A DNA stretch of 13,698 nt, from the NCBI GenBank assembly GCA_031258615.1, contig JAIRMP010000140.1, positions 1-13,698 on the forward strand. The letters are read 5' to 3'. Shown here in pieces: positions 7,146 through 13,429 of the stretch. The notes beneath the pieces were generated by a model, which saw nothing but the letters and a program-made list of their open reading frames with translations, ran no database searches and had not been told where the DNA came from. Each line of letters begins with the position of its first letter. Within the stretch, counting starts at the first letter, position 1. The DNA is from Spirochaetaceae bacterium (GTDB lineage Bacteria > Spirochaetota > Spirochaetia > Treponematales > Breznakiellaceae). The position numbers and the translations under genes are program-made.

Positions 7146-7194
7146 AGCCTCCCCGCCATGAATGGGGTATCGCTTGTAGAGCGGCAGGGAGGCT
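7146..7194. terminator. Large stem-loop, possible terminator for the cyclic-nucleotide-binding gene
   Basis: AGCCTCCCCGCC pairs with GGCAGGGAGGCT over 12 positions with one mismatch, leaving a loop of 25 nt. Read on the minus strand it is followed by TTATTT, a weak U-tract, so it could end leftward transcription from the gene at 7375-8403. Read rightward it has no U-tract. Confidence 0.35.
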
Positions 7195-7207
7195 CGATCG
7201 GTTGCGG

Positions 7208-7273
7208 AAATTGGATCAAGCGCTTTGCGCTTGATGACTCAACGCGTAGCGTTGAGTCGTTTACTACCAATTT
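7208..7273. repeat. Nested inverted repeats forming a cruciform or three-way junction
   Basis: The outer stem AAATTGG (7208-7214) pairs with CCAATTT (7267-7273). Inside are two abutting perfect hairpins: ATCAAGCGC-TTT-GCGCTTGAT (7215-7235, 9-bp arms) and GACTCAACGC (7236-7245) with GCGTTGAGTC (7249-7258) around a GTA loop (10-bp arms). Both have three-base loops. Confidence 0.9.
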
Positions 7274-7295
7274 TTGTAAGTGTTGCTGATTCTCG

Positions 7296-7341
7296 CCCGC
7301 CGCAAGCGCGCAAACAAGTTTGCGGCGGGGTATTAAACCCC
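7296..7341. repeat. Overlapping GC-rich hairpins near the 3' end of the cyclic-nucleotide-binding gene
   Basis: CCCGCCGCAA (7296-7305) pairs with TTGCGGCGGG (7320-7329). A competing inner hairpin pairs CGCAAAC (7309-7315) with GTTTGCG (7318-7324), and GGGGT (7327-7331) pairs with ACCCC (7337-7341). The pairings are mutually exclusive in part. They lie 34-79 bp past the stop of the minus-strand gene and may end or stabilise its transcript; no U-tract is present. Confidence 0.7.
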
Positions 7342-7374
7342 AAAGGCGGAATAAATCACACCTCTCCTTTTTAC

Positions 7375-8403
7375 TTAACGGCGCAGTTTCCAGAAAATTT
7401 CATTGGCCCGGTATATCTCGGCGGTGTTATTGATGTGGATGCGCCCCTCATCGACTTTGACGGCGCCCTCGGATATAAGCGCTTCGACCGCGACGGTTCC
7501 CGCTTTCTGCCCGACGCCGCACATTTCGATCAACTGTCCCGAATTAAAATCGGTCATATACCCGGAATTTCTGGCGGGAATGTTATTTCTTTCAAGATTC
7601 ACGGCCAGCATATCGCGGATACGGTCAACAGGATCCTGTATCTTGCGATTCGCCAATTGTTTGGAAAGAAACCACACACGATCCGCAAGCTGCACGGCCA
7701 TTTTCAGGAAGATCTGCGGCTGGGACAGAATGATCTGTTTGTAGCTGTCCCCGTTGATTACCGTGATTTCACATTCTTCGTAAGCATAGGCGTTGGCGGA
7801 GCGCGGCTTCGACTCAAGAAGTCCCATTTCGCCGAACATTTCACCGGTCTTTATATAGGACAGCGTAACTTCTTTGTTGTTGATGTTTTTGGTCAGCTTT
7901 ACAGTCCCCCTTTGAATGATAAATAATTCATCGCCGCGGTCGCCTTCGCGGAATATGACTGAATCAGCCGCATATTGGCGGACTTTTGCTTCGGATGCTA
8001 TATAGTTTTCCTTAACCGCCACGCCGCCTGGAACGACGCTTTCCGGCGGCAGCATGAGTGCTTCGTTCAAACCGCGGATAAGCGATGAAAATTCCAATAG
8101 AACCTTCATCGCGATTGATTTATGCGTCTGGGCAATGTCCTGAAACTGGTTTTTCTTTATCGCTATGACCGAGACATCGGTTTCCGCCGTGGCGGTGTTG
8201 CTATGGCTGCGGGCCGTTACCGCCGACACCGCCCCAAAAAAGTCGCCGGTTTTTAACATACGGTTGTCCAGCATGGGAGAGATCGGCACCTTTCTGCTGA
8301 TTCTGACGTTTCCATCCTGTATGATAAAAAACATTTCGGCCAGCTCGCCTTCGGAATGTATCACCCATCCTTTCTTAAAAGAGAGTGTACCCCAATCTGC
8401 CAT
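7375..8403 (-). CDS. Protein with two cyclic-nucleotide-binding domains and a C-terminal helical/wing-like region
   Basis: The 342-residue protein carries two CAP-type sensor domains. The first (about 5-110) has a worn phosphate-binding cassette, FFGAVSAVTARSHSNTA, lacking the usual Glu. The second (about 140-245) has an intact one, FGEMGLLESKPRSANA (190-205), with the Glu and Arg that contact the cyclic nucleotide, so only this one is likely to bind ligand. A long helix follows, then about 80 residues including DFNSGQLIEMCGVGQKAGTV that could be a divergent Crp-type winged helix, though the recognition helix is not clear. The ATG at 8403 has AAGGAGG 8 nt upstream and an extended -10 promoter about 45 nt upstream. 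No signal peptide or membrane segment is seen. It resembles double-cNMP-domain proteins of spirochaetes. It may be a transcription regulator or a cytosolic cAMP/cGMP sensor partner. It appears to be monocistronic. Confidence 0.85.
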   Translation of the reverse strand: MADWGTLSFKKGWVIHSEGELAEMFFIIQDGNVRISRKVPISPMLDNRMLKTGDFFGAVSAVTARSHSNTATAETDVSVIAIKKNQFQDIAQTHKSIAMKVLLEFSSLIRGLNEALMLPPESVVPGGVAVKENYIASEAKVRQYAADSVIFREGDRGDELFIIQRGTVKLTKNINNKEVTLSYIKTGEMFGEMGLLESKPRSANAYAYEECEITVINGDSYKQIILSQPQIFLKMAVQLADRVWFLSKQLANRKIQDPVDRIRDMLAVNLERNNIPARNSGYMTDFNSGQLIEMCGVGQKAGTVAVEALISEGAVKVDEGRIHINNTAEIYRANEIFWKLRR

Positions 8404-8445
8404 AATCTTAGCCTCCTTTGTACAAAATTTTTACGGACGCTGTTC

Positions 8446-8454
8446 ATTATAACA
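8446..8454 (-). promoter_or_regulatory. Extended -10 promoter of the cyclic-nucleotide-binding gene
   Basis: On the minus strand TGT-TATAAT is a perfect -10 hexamer with the TGn extension. No good -35 is present, as is common with extended -10 promoters. Transcription would start near 8439, giving a leader of about 36 nt containing the AAGGAGG site. Confidence 0.6.
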
Positions 8455-8732
8455 TGGGTTGCGAAAGCTATGCTAGGGACCGTGTTGCCGTATCAAAAAA
8501 TTCTGTCCGAATTTCTTTTGTGACGCAATGCCCCGTTCCCGCAAGAAAGCGTTTATAATCTGATAACTACTCATAGTCAGCATTTTTCAGTTTTAAGAAT
8601 ATATTTTTTCTATGTATTATATAAATATTACAACTATTTGTGGCATTATTGATGTTAATATGCTAAATATGGCACTAAGAGATAAAATCTCCATGAAATA
8701 TCCGGCACGGAAGGGTGTCAGCTACCTTTTCC
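8455..8732. other. AT-rich intergenic stretch without a supported gene
   Basis: This stretch lies between the promoter above and the end of pepF. It becomes strongly AT-rich from about 8550 to 8700. I see an isolated TATAAT at 8554-8559 on the plus strand with no matching -35, and a small 5-bp hairpin GAGAT-AAA-ATCTC (8679-8691) that is too weak to call a terminator for pepF. There is no credible ORF, tRNA or strong terminator. Confidence 0.6.
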
Positions 8733-10541
8733 CTACAACAGCGCTTCCAGATCGTCTACCAGCCTTTCAAACACAGCGCAGGCGGCCCTGACAGGGGCGC
8801 TGTCCGACATATCAACGCCGGCAAGTTTAAGGCTGTCTATCGGGAAGCGGGAACCGCCCGATTTCAGGAAGGCAAAATAGTCATTCCGCTCCGATTCACC
8901 GCCGCCCAGGACGCGCCCGGCAAGGGCAAGGGACGCCGATATGCCGGTAGAATACTTGTAAACATAGAAGGCGTTGTAAAAGTGCGGTATCCGCAGCCCT
9001 TCAAGGTCGCTTTCAGCCTCCAGCGTCATGCCGGGGCCGAAGTATTTTTCCAGCAGCTTCCGGTAAGTGGAGCGTAAAACATCGGCGGTAAGCGGCGTCC
9101 CCCCCTCCTCCAGATCGTGGGTGAGCTTTTCGTACTCGGCAAACATCGTCTGCCGGTACAGGGTGGCCAGAATGTCGTCCGCCCTCTTGTTTACCACGTA
9201 CAGTTTCAGCTCTTTTGTGGCTGCGGTATCGCGCAGGTAGCGGTACAACAGCTCTTCGTTAAAGGTACTGGCTACCTCCGCCTCAAAAATAGTGTAACGG
9301 TAGTGCGCGAACGGGTTGTTACGGGCCGAATACCACGAGTGCATCGAATGGCCGCCCTCGTGCGCCAGCGTAAATATGTCGCGTATGGAATCTTCCTTGT
9401 AGTTCATCAGGATGTACGGATCGCCTGAATAGCTTCCGGCGGAAAAAGCGCCGCTCCGCTTGCCCTTGTTCTCGTAACGGTCCGCCCAGCGCCCCAAAAG
9501 CCCGTTTCGCAGCGTATCGACATACTCATTCCCCAGCGGGGAGAGCGCCTCCGATATAAGGTCTACCGCCTCGTTCCATGCCGTCTTTTTGAACACGCCG
9601 GCAGCGCCGCCGCCTGTGATCGGGGCGTACACGTCCCAATGCCGCAGCGTGTCAAGGTTTAACGCGCGCTGCCGCAGGTTGTAATAACGGTGAAGCGGGG
9701 CAAGGTTATCGTTTATAGTGCCGATAAGGTTGTCGTACACGGCCTCGCTGACATTATCGGGAAACAGCGCCGCCGCCCGCGCCGAGCTAAACCCGCGAAT
9801 CCGCGCACGTATCACGTCCTTCTTGACGGAGCCGCCGTACAGGGCGGCAAGCGTCGTCTTGTGCCCGTCGAAGCGGGAATAAAACTGCCTGTACGCGCGC
9901 TCGCGCAAACGCCTGTCCGGGTTCTCCATAAAGACAGACCATGTTGATTGTGAAAGCGGCAAGTTTCCCATAGGCGTGTCCAGCGTTCCAAAATCAATGT
10001 CCACATTCGTCAGAACAGAAAAAGCCTCAGCGGGTATCTGATCCGCCTCGCTCTGTAGCGCGATGATCCGCTCCTCTTTTTCGCTTAAAATGTGCGGCCT
10101 CCAGCGCAAAATCCGCCTGAGCAATACCCTGTACTCCGCAAGCCGCTCATCCTCAAGGAACTTACGCATCAGATCATCGGGGACGGCCTGAATTTCGGGA
10201 TTCGACCAGGCAAGCGCCGTCTGCGCCTGAGCCTGCGCCATCATGAAGCGCCCGGTCATAGACCGCCCGTTGTCATCCCCCTCATCCTCGCACTGCCGCA
10301 GATCGCCGTAGTACGCCAGGCGTTCTTCCAGCAGCCCCAAATCACGGCTAAAGTCCATGAAAGCAACGAGAGCCTCCACCCCAGAGGCAAGCGTTCCCTT
10401 AAAAGAGGGTATCTTTTCCGCCATTTTGTTGTACGCTTCCAGCCCGGCGGCCCAGGCCGCGTCGTCCGCGTACAGTTTCGATAAGTCCCATGTGTCATCC
10501 CGCGCCGCTTCCGATCGCGCAGGTATTTTTTTGTCCTGCAT
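8733..10541 (-). CDS. pepF: Oligoendopeptidase F, M3-family zinc metallopeptidase
   Basis: The 602-residue protein matches the usual PepF length of about 600. The N-terminus has the family's TWDLSKLYADDAAW start. The zinc motif HEGGH is at 394-398, with the third ligand Glu in FEAEVASTFNEE (419-430). The late region RIPHFYNAFYVYKYSTGI (517-534) supplies the His and Tyr residues that bind substrate in this family. It cleaves oligopeptides of roughly 6-20 residues in the cytosol and has no signal peptide. The ATG at 10541 is the furthest upstream possible start because an in-frame TAG lies 10-12 nt before it, and later Met codons would remove the conserved N-terminus. There is no ribosome binding site and the promoter is almost adjacent, so the mRNA may be leaderless. 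The gene stands alone, divergent from hslU. Confidence 0.93.
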   Translation of the reverse strand: MQDKKIPARSEAARDDTWDLSKLYADDAAWAAGLEAYNKMAEKIPSFKGTLASGVEALVAFMDFSRDLGLLEERLAYYGDLRQCEDEGDDNGRSMTGRFMMAQAQAQTALAWSNPEIQAVPDDLMRKFLEDERLAEYRVLLRRILRWRPHILSEKEERIIALQSEADQIPAEAFSVLTNVDIDFGTLDTPMGNLPLSQSTWSVFMENPDRRLRERAYRQFYSRFDGHKTTLAALYGGSVKKDVIRARIRGFSSARAAALFPDNVSEAVYDNLIGTINDNLAPLHRYYNLRQRALNLDTLRHWDVYAPITGGGAAGVFKKTAWNEAVDLISEALSPLGNEYVDTLRNGLLGRWADRYENKGKRSGAFSAGSYSGDPYILMNYKEDSIRDIFTLAHEGGHSMHSWYSARNNPFAHYRYTIFEAEVASTFNEELLYRYLRDTAATKELKLYVVNKRADDILATLYRQTMFAEYEKLTHDLEEGGTPLTADVLRSTYRKLLEKYFGPGMTLEAESDLEGLRIPHFYNAFYVYKYSTGISASLALAGRVLGGGESERNDYFAFLKSGGSRFPIDSLKLAGVDMSDSAPVRAACAVFERLVDDLEALL

Positions 10542-10547
10542 GGAAAG

Positions 10548-10577
10548 ATTCTAGCAAATTTGCCGTACACCCGCCAA
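10548..10577 (-). promoter_or_regulatory. pepF promoter predicting a leaderless transcript
   Basis: On the minus strand TTGGCG (10577-10572), an 18-bp spacer and TAGAAT (10553-10548) form a plausible sigma70 promoter. Only six bases separate the -10 from the pepF ATG, so the start site would be at or next to the A of ATG. Confidence 0.5.
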
Positions 10578-10580
10578 GCA

Positions 10581-10625
10581 GCCGGCGGCTTGAAAGCCGG
10601 CGGCTTGAAAGCCGGTAGCTTGAAA
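10581..10625. repeat. Three 15-bp tandem repeats between pepF and hslU
   Basis: Units GCCGGCGGCTTGAAA at 10581-10595 and 10596-10610 are identical; the third (10611-10625) differs by two bases. Each of the first two contains the near-perfect dyad AGCCG-G-CGGCT when read with the preceding base. The array begins three bases upstream of the pepF -35 element, so it could be an operator or only a slippage-prone spacer. A related GCCGGCGG string recurs near 10672-10679. Confidence 0.9.
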
Positions 10626-10719
10626 GGGTACGGGAAATGGGTCACAGTATAACCATGCTGGCGGCAGACTGCCGGCGGGACACTTTTATTTGTTTGTGAA
10701 AGGTAGTAGGATCATAAAA

Positions 10720-12273
10720 ATGACTACGAAAAAAAATTTGGACAATCTTACGCCGCAGGAAATTGTGGTGGAACTGGATAAGTACATAGTTGGTCAGGAA
10801 AAGGCAAAACGCGCCGTGGCGGTTGCGCTGCGTAACCGTATACGCCGTTTAAAGCTGGAACCGGAAATTCGGGAGGATATAGCTCCAAAAAATATCCTTA
10901 TGATAGGGCCCACCGGCGTAGGCAAGACCGAAATTGCCCGCCGTTTGGCAAAACTCGCCGGTTCGCCTTTCCTCAAGGTCGAGGCGACAAAGTATACTGA
11001 AGTCGGCTATGTCGGACGGGATGTGGAATCGATGGTGCGCGACTTGATGGCGGCCGGTTACCAGATGGTAAAGCAGGAAATGCAGGATGCGGTAAAGGCG
11101 GACGCGGAAAAACGCGCCGAGGACGCATTGTTGGACCTGTTGCTGCCGGGCTCCGGTTCCAAAAAACGCCGCGACAAGGAAAAATCTGATGAGAACATTA
11201 AACCGGTGATCACGCCTATGGGCGCCTTCTCTATCAACAACGATACTGACGGCCCCAGCGTGATGGGAACGGCGATTCAGGTCGGAATCCCGATCATTCG
11301 TAAACGTACGCGGGGCAAAGCCGCGGCGGAACAGACCGAGCGTGAACTTACCGAAGAGGAGAAGCTGGCCGCCGCCGTGGAACAGAACAGACTCGATAGT
11401 ACGCGGGAAAAATTTCGCGCAATGCTCCGTCAGGGTAAATTTGAAGACAAGACGGTGGAACTTTCAGTCAGCCAGGATATACCGTTGCCGTCTTTCGGCA
11501 TGATGGGCAGCGGCTTTGAGGAGATAGAGTCCAGCCTTTCCGGTATCGCCGGTATATTCGGCGGCAACAAGAAACGTAAGGTGCTTACCGTTAAGCGGGC
11601 GCGCGAGATACTGATCAACGAGGAAGCGGAAAAACTGATAGATACGGACCGCGTTACCGAGGAAGCCCGCCGCCGCGTGCAGGAGATGGGGATAATATTC
11701 ATAGACGAGATAGACAAGGTTGCCGTAAAGGGCGACAGGGGCGGCGGCCACGATGTTTCACGGGAAGGCGTCCAGCGCGACATACTGCCCATAGTGGAAG
11801 GCGCGATCGTAACGACAAAATGGGGGCCTGTCGACACAAGCCATGTACTGTTTGTCGCCGCGGGGGCGTTCAACATCAGCAAGCCGTCCGATCTTATCCC
11901 CGAATTGCAGGGACGTTTCCCGCTGCGTGTGGAACTGGAATCCCTCGGCAAGGCCGAATTCCTCCGCATCCTTACAGAACCGAAAAATTCGCTTACCAAG
12001 CAGTACACCGATCTGCTGGCTACCGAGAACGTTACGCTGGAATTCACCGCTGAAGCGATTGACAGACTCGCGGCCTTTGCCGCCGATGTCAACTCCCGCC
12101 TGGAAAACATAGGGGCGCGCCGTCTGCATACGATAATGGAAACTTTGCTCGAAAATATTTCTTTCGACGCTCCCGACATAGCTCCTACAAAGATAACGAT
12201 TACGCCGGAATTTGTTGATGAACGGTTAAAAGACATTTCCCAGGACCAGGATTTGGGAAGATATATACTGTAA
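10720..12273 (+). CDS. hslU: HslU, ATPase/unfoldase subunit of the HslUV protease
   Basis: The 517-residue AAA+ protein starts MTTKKNLDNLTPQEIVVELD and has Walker A GPTGVGKT (63-70), the HslU pore loop GYVG (96-99), Walker B IIFIDE (325-330) and the sensor-2 region NIGARRLHT (463-471). It ends DLGRYIL, the conserved C-terminal tail that inserts into HslV and activates it. It is longer than E. coli HslU (443) because the HslU-specific I domain (about 110-260) is enlarged and charged. I chose the ATG at 10720, with an AGTAGG site upstream, over a TTG at 10690 because it matches family N-termini. HslU unfolds substrates with ATP and feeds them to the HslV peptidase in the cytosol. No hslV is adjacent, although the two usually form an operon. 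The product is firm. Confidence 0.97.
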   Translation: MTTKKNLDNLTPQEIVVELDKYIVGQEKAKRAVAVALRNRIRRLKLEPEIREDIAPKNILMIGPTGVGKTEIARRLAKLAGSPFLKVEATKYTEVGYVGRDVESMVRDLMAAGYQMVKQEMQDAVKADAEKRAEDALLDLLLPGSGSKKRRDKEKSDENIKPVITPMGAFSINNDTDGPSVMGTAIQVGIPIIRKRTRGKAAAEQTERELTEEEKLAAAVEQNRLDSTREKFRAMLRQGKFEDKTVELSVSQDIPLPSFGMMGSGFEEIESSLSGIAGIFGGNKKRKVLTVKRAREILINEEAEKLIDTDRVTEEARRRVQEMGIIFIDEIDKVAVKGDRGGGHDVSREGVQRDILPIVEGAIVTTKWGPVDTSHVLFVAAGAFNISKPSDLIPELQGRFPLRVELESLGKAEFLRILTEPKNSLTKQYTDLLATENVTLEFTAEAIDRLAAFAADVNSRLENIGARRLHTIMETLLENISFDAPDIAPTKITITPEFVDERLKDISQDQDLGRYIL

Positions 12274-12296
12274 GGAACTGCACGGAAATCATTTGA

Positions 12297-12356
12297 CTGG
12301 ATTGCTTCGTGCTCTACGGGTACTCGCAATGACGAATGGAAAGCTGTCATTGCGAG
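12297..12356. repeat. Dispersed inverted repeat of the TCATTGCGAG type
   Basis: CTCGCAATGAC (12323-12333) and GTCATTGCGAG (12346-12356) are perfect 11-bp inverted arms around 12 bases, preceded by GGATTGCTTCGTGCTCTACG. Strings of this form are familiar as intergenic palindromic repeats in many unrelated bacterial genomes. Lying 50-80 bp after hslU it can form an RNA hairpin, but no U-tract follows, so it is not a classical terminator. The rest of 12274-12465 is GC-rich and shows no gene. Confidence 0.75.
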
Positions 12357-12465
12357 GCGGCGCAAGCGCTATGCCCTTGCTTACCGCAAACTCCTACCGT
12401 TGTGTGGCGGGGCGGGCGCTACGCGGTACGCGTGCGGCGCTCCTCCGTCTTTTTTATGTATTTAC

Positions 12466-12495
12466 TTGACAAAAAAACGCATAATCCTGTACGAT
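12466..12495 (+). promoter_or_regulatory. Sigma70 promoter of the amino-acid ABC importer
   Basis: A perfect TTGACA (12466-12471), an 18-bp spacer and TACGAT (12490-12495) predict a start near 12502 and a leader of about 80 nt. Confidence 0.7.
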
Positions 12496-12509
12496 TTTTG
12501 CATAAATAT

Positions 12510-12550
12510 ACGGTTTTTGACGCGGCGGCAGCGCCGCGCCGGAATACCGT
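12510..12550 (+). promoter_or_regulatory. Hairpin in the leader of the amino-acid importer mRNA
   Basis: CGCGGCG (12521-12527) and CGCCGCG (12532-12538) form a 7-bp all-GC stem with loop GCAG, enclosed by a second pairing ACGGT (12510-12514) with ACCGT (12546-12550). It lies between the predicted start site and the AAGGAGAG ribosome site (12569-12576). It is followed by GGAATACCGTTTTACGC rather than a pure U-run, so it may be a weak attenuator, an mRNA-stabilising stem or a protein-binding site. Confidence 0.45.
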
Positions 12551-12582
12551 TTTACGCATTTTCTAAACAAGGAGAGAAATGT

Positions 12583-13392
12583 ATGCAATTGAGAAAATTT
12601 GCCGCCCTGTTTGCGGCGGCGTTGACAGTTGCTTCCGGCCTGTATGCCGTGGGCAACAAGGAACAGAGTGGGCTCACTATCGAAAACGGGACCCTGACGA
12701 TAGGGATGGAGATTGGGTATCCGCCTATGGAGTACTATGACGAGGATGGGAAGACCCCGATAGGTTTCGATGTGGACATGGCCAAGGCGCTGGTAGAAAA
12801 AATGGGGCTCAAGGTCAAGTTTATCGACACCGCGTGGGATGGGATATTTGCCGGTGTCGATACCGGGAAGTACGACTGTATCATCTCGTCCGTGACGGTT
12901 ACCCCGGAACGGGAGGCGGCGCACAACTTTACCAGGCCGTACATCGCCAACGCGCAGGCCATGGTGCTGCTCAAGGGTTCGCAGGTCAAGGCGCGCAGCC
13001 CTGAGGAAACTTCCGGCCTGGGGGTAGCGTACCAGGCGGAGACCACTTCGGACATTTACATGGCGAAGCTGGCCGACCAGGGCGTCAATTTTACCCCCTA
13101 CGAGTACGACAAGGTGATGAACTGTTTCGACGAGCTGCGCCTGGGCCGGGTGGACGTGATTGTCTGCGACAGCCTTGTCGCGGTTGACTATATCGCTCCG
13201 GCGGACAGCCCCTTCGAGATCGTCTGGCAGGGGCCGGCTGAGGAAGTCTTCGCCATCTGCCTCAAAAAGGGGAATGACGCGCTGACCGCCGCCCTCGACA
13301 AGGCGCTGGACGAACTGTTTGCCGAAGGAACCATCCTGCGGCTTTCCAGGGAAGTGTTCAAGATCGACATGGTAAGCGCGGCCAGGAAGTAG
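12583..13392 (+). CDS. Polar amino-acid ABC importer, solute-binding protein (family 3)
   Basis: The 269-residue protein begins with an export signal (MQLRKFAALFAAALTVASGL, then YAVGNKEQ). No lipobox Cys is present, so a soluble periplasmic protein is expected in this diderm. The binding-protein family 3 signature covers IGYPPMEYYDEDG and GFDVDMAKAL (44-70), and WDGIFAGVDTGKYDCIISS (85-103) followed by TVTPER supplies the conserved Arg near 110 that normally holds the substrate carboxylate. The ATG at 12583 has AAGGAGAG 6-7 nt upstream; an ATG at 12579 is out of frame. It captures a polar amino acid (or related compound) for the membrane permease encoded 37 bp downstream. The exact ligand is not readable from sequence. 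It is the first gene of an operon driven by the promoter at 12466-12495. Confidence 0.93.
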   Translation: MQLRKFAALFAAALTVASGLYAVGNKEQSGLTIENGTLTIGMEIGYPPMEYYDEDGKTPIGFDVDMAKALVEKMGLKVKFIDTAWDGIFAGVDTGKYDCIISSVTVTPEREAAHNFTRPYIANAQAMVLLKGSQVKARSPEETSGLGVAYQAETTSDIYMAKLADQGVNFTPYEYDKVMNCFDELRLGRVDVIVCDSLVAVDYIAPADSPFEIVWQGPAEEVFAICLKKGNDALTAALDKALDELFAEGTILRLSREVFKIDMVSAARK

Positions 13393-13429
13393 CTTGGCTG
13401 TGTAGGGCCGCCGCGTCAGGGAGACTTTT

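Larger units (their letters stand above)
7128..7275 (+). ncRNA. Candidate structured small RNA in the convergent gap
   Basis: A TATAAT at 7116-7121 (no good -35) could start a transcript near 7128. The following 148 nt hold a 12-bp stem with one mismatch (7146-7157 with 7183-7194), then a closing stem AAATTGG/CCAATTT (7208-7214 with 7267-7273) that encloses two perfect hairpins (7215-7235 and 7236-7258), forming a three-way junction and ending in TTTTT (7271-7275). No known RNA family is recognised. Alternatives are a bidirectional terminator region or a small palindromic mobile element. Confidence 0.3.

Noticed and set aside
8672..8790. Plus-strand ORF of about 40 codons overlapping the end of pepF (MALRDKISMKYPARKG...)
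   Set aside because: No ribosome site, lies partly antisense to pepF, and shows no recognisable features.
10645..10650. TATAAC as -10 of an hslU promoter
   Set aside because: The only good -35 (TTGAAA in the third 15-bp repeat) is 22 bp away, too far; no confident hslU promoter can be assigned.
11430..12365. Minus-strand open frame of 311 codons opposite hslU
   Set aside because: Low-complexity Ser/Arg-rich shadow of hslU, which is unambiguous on the other strand.
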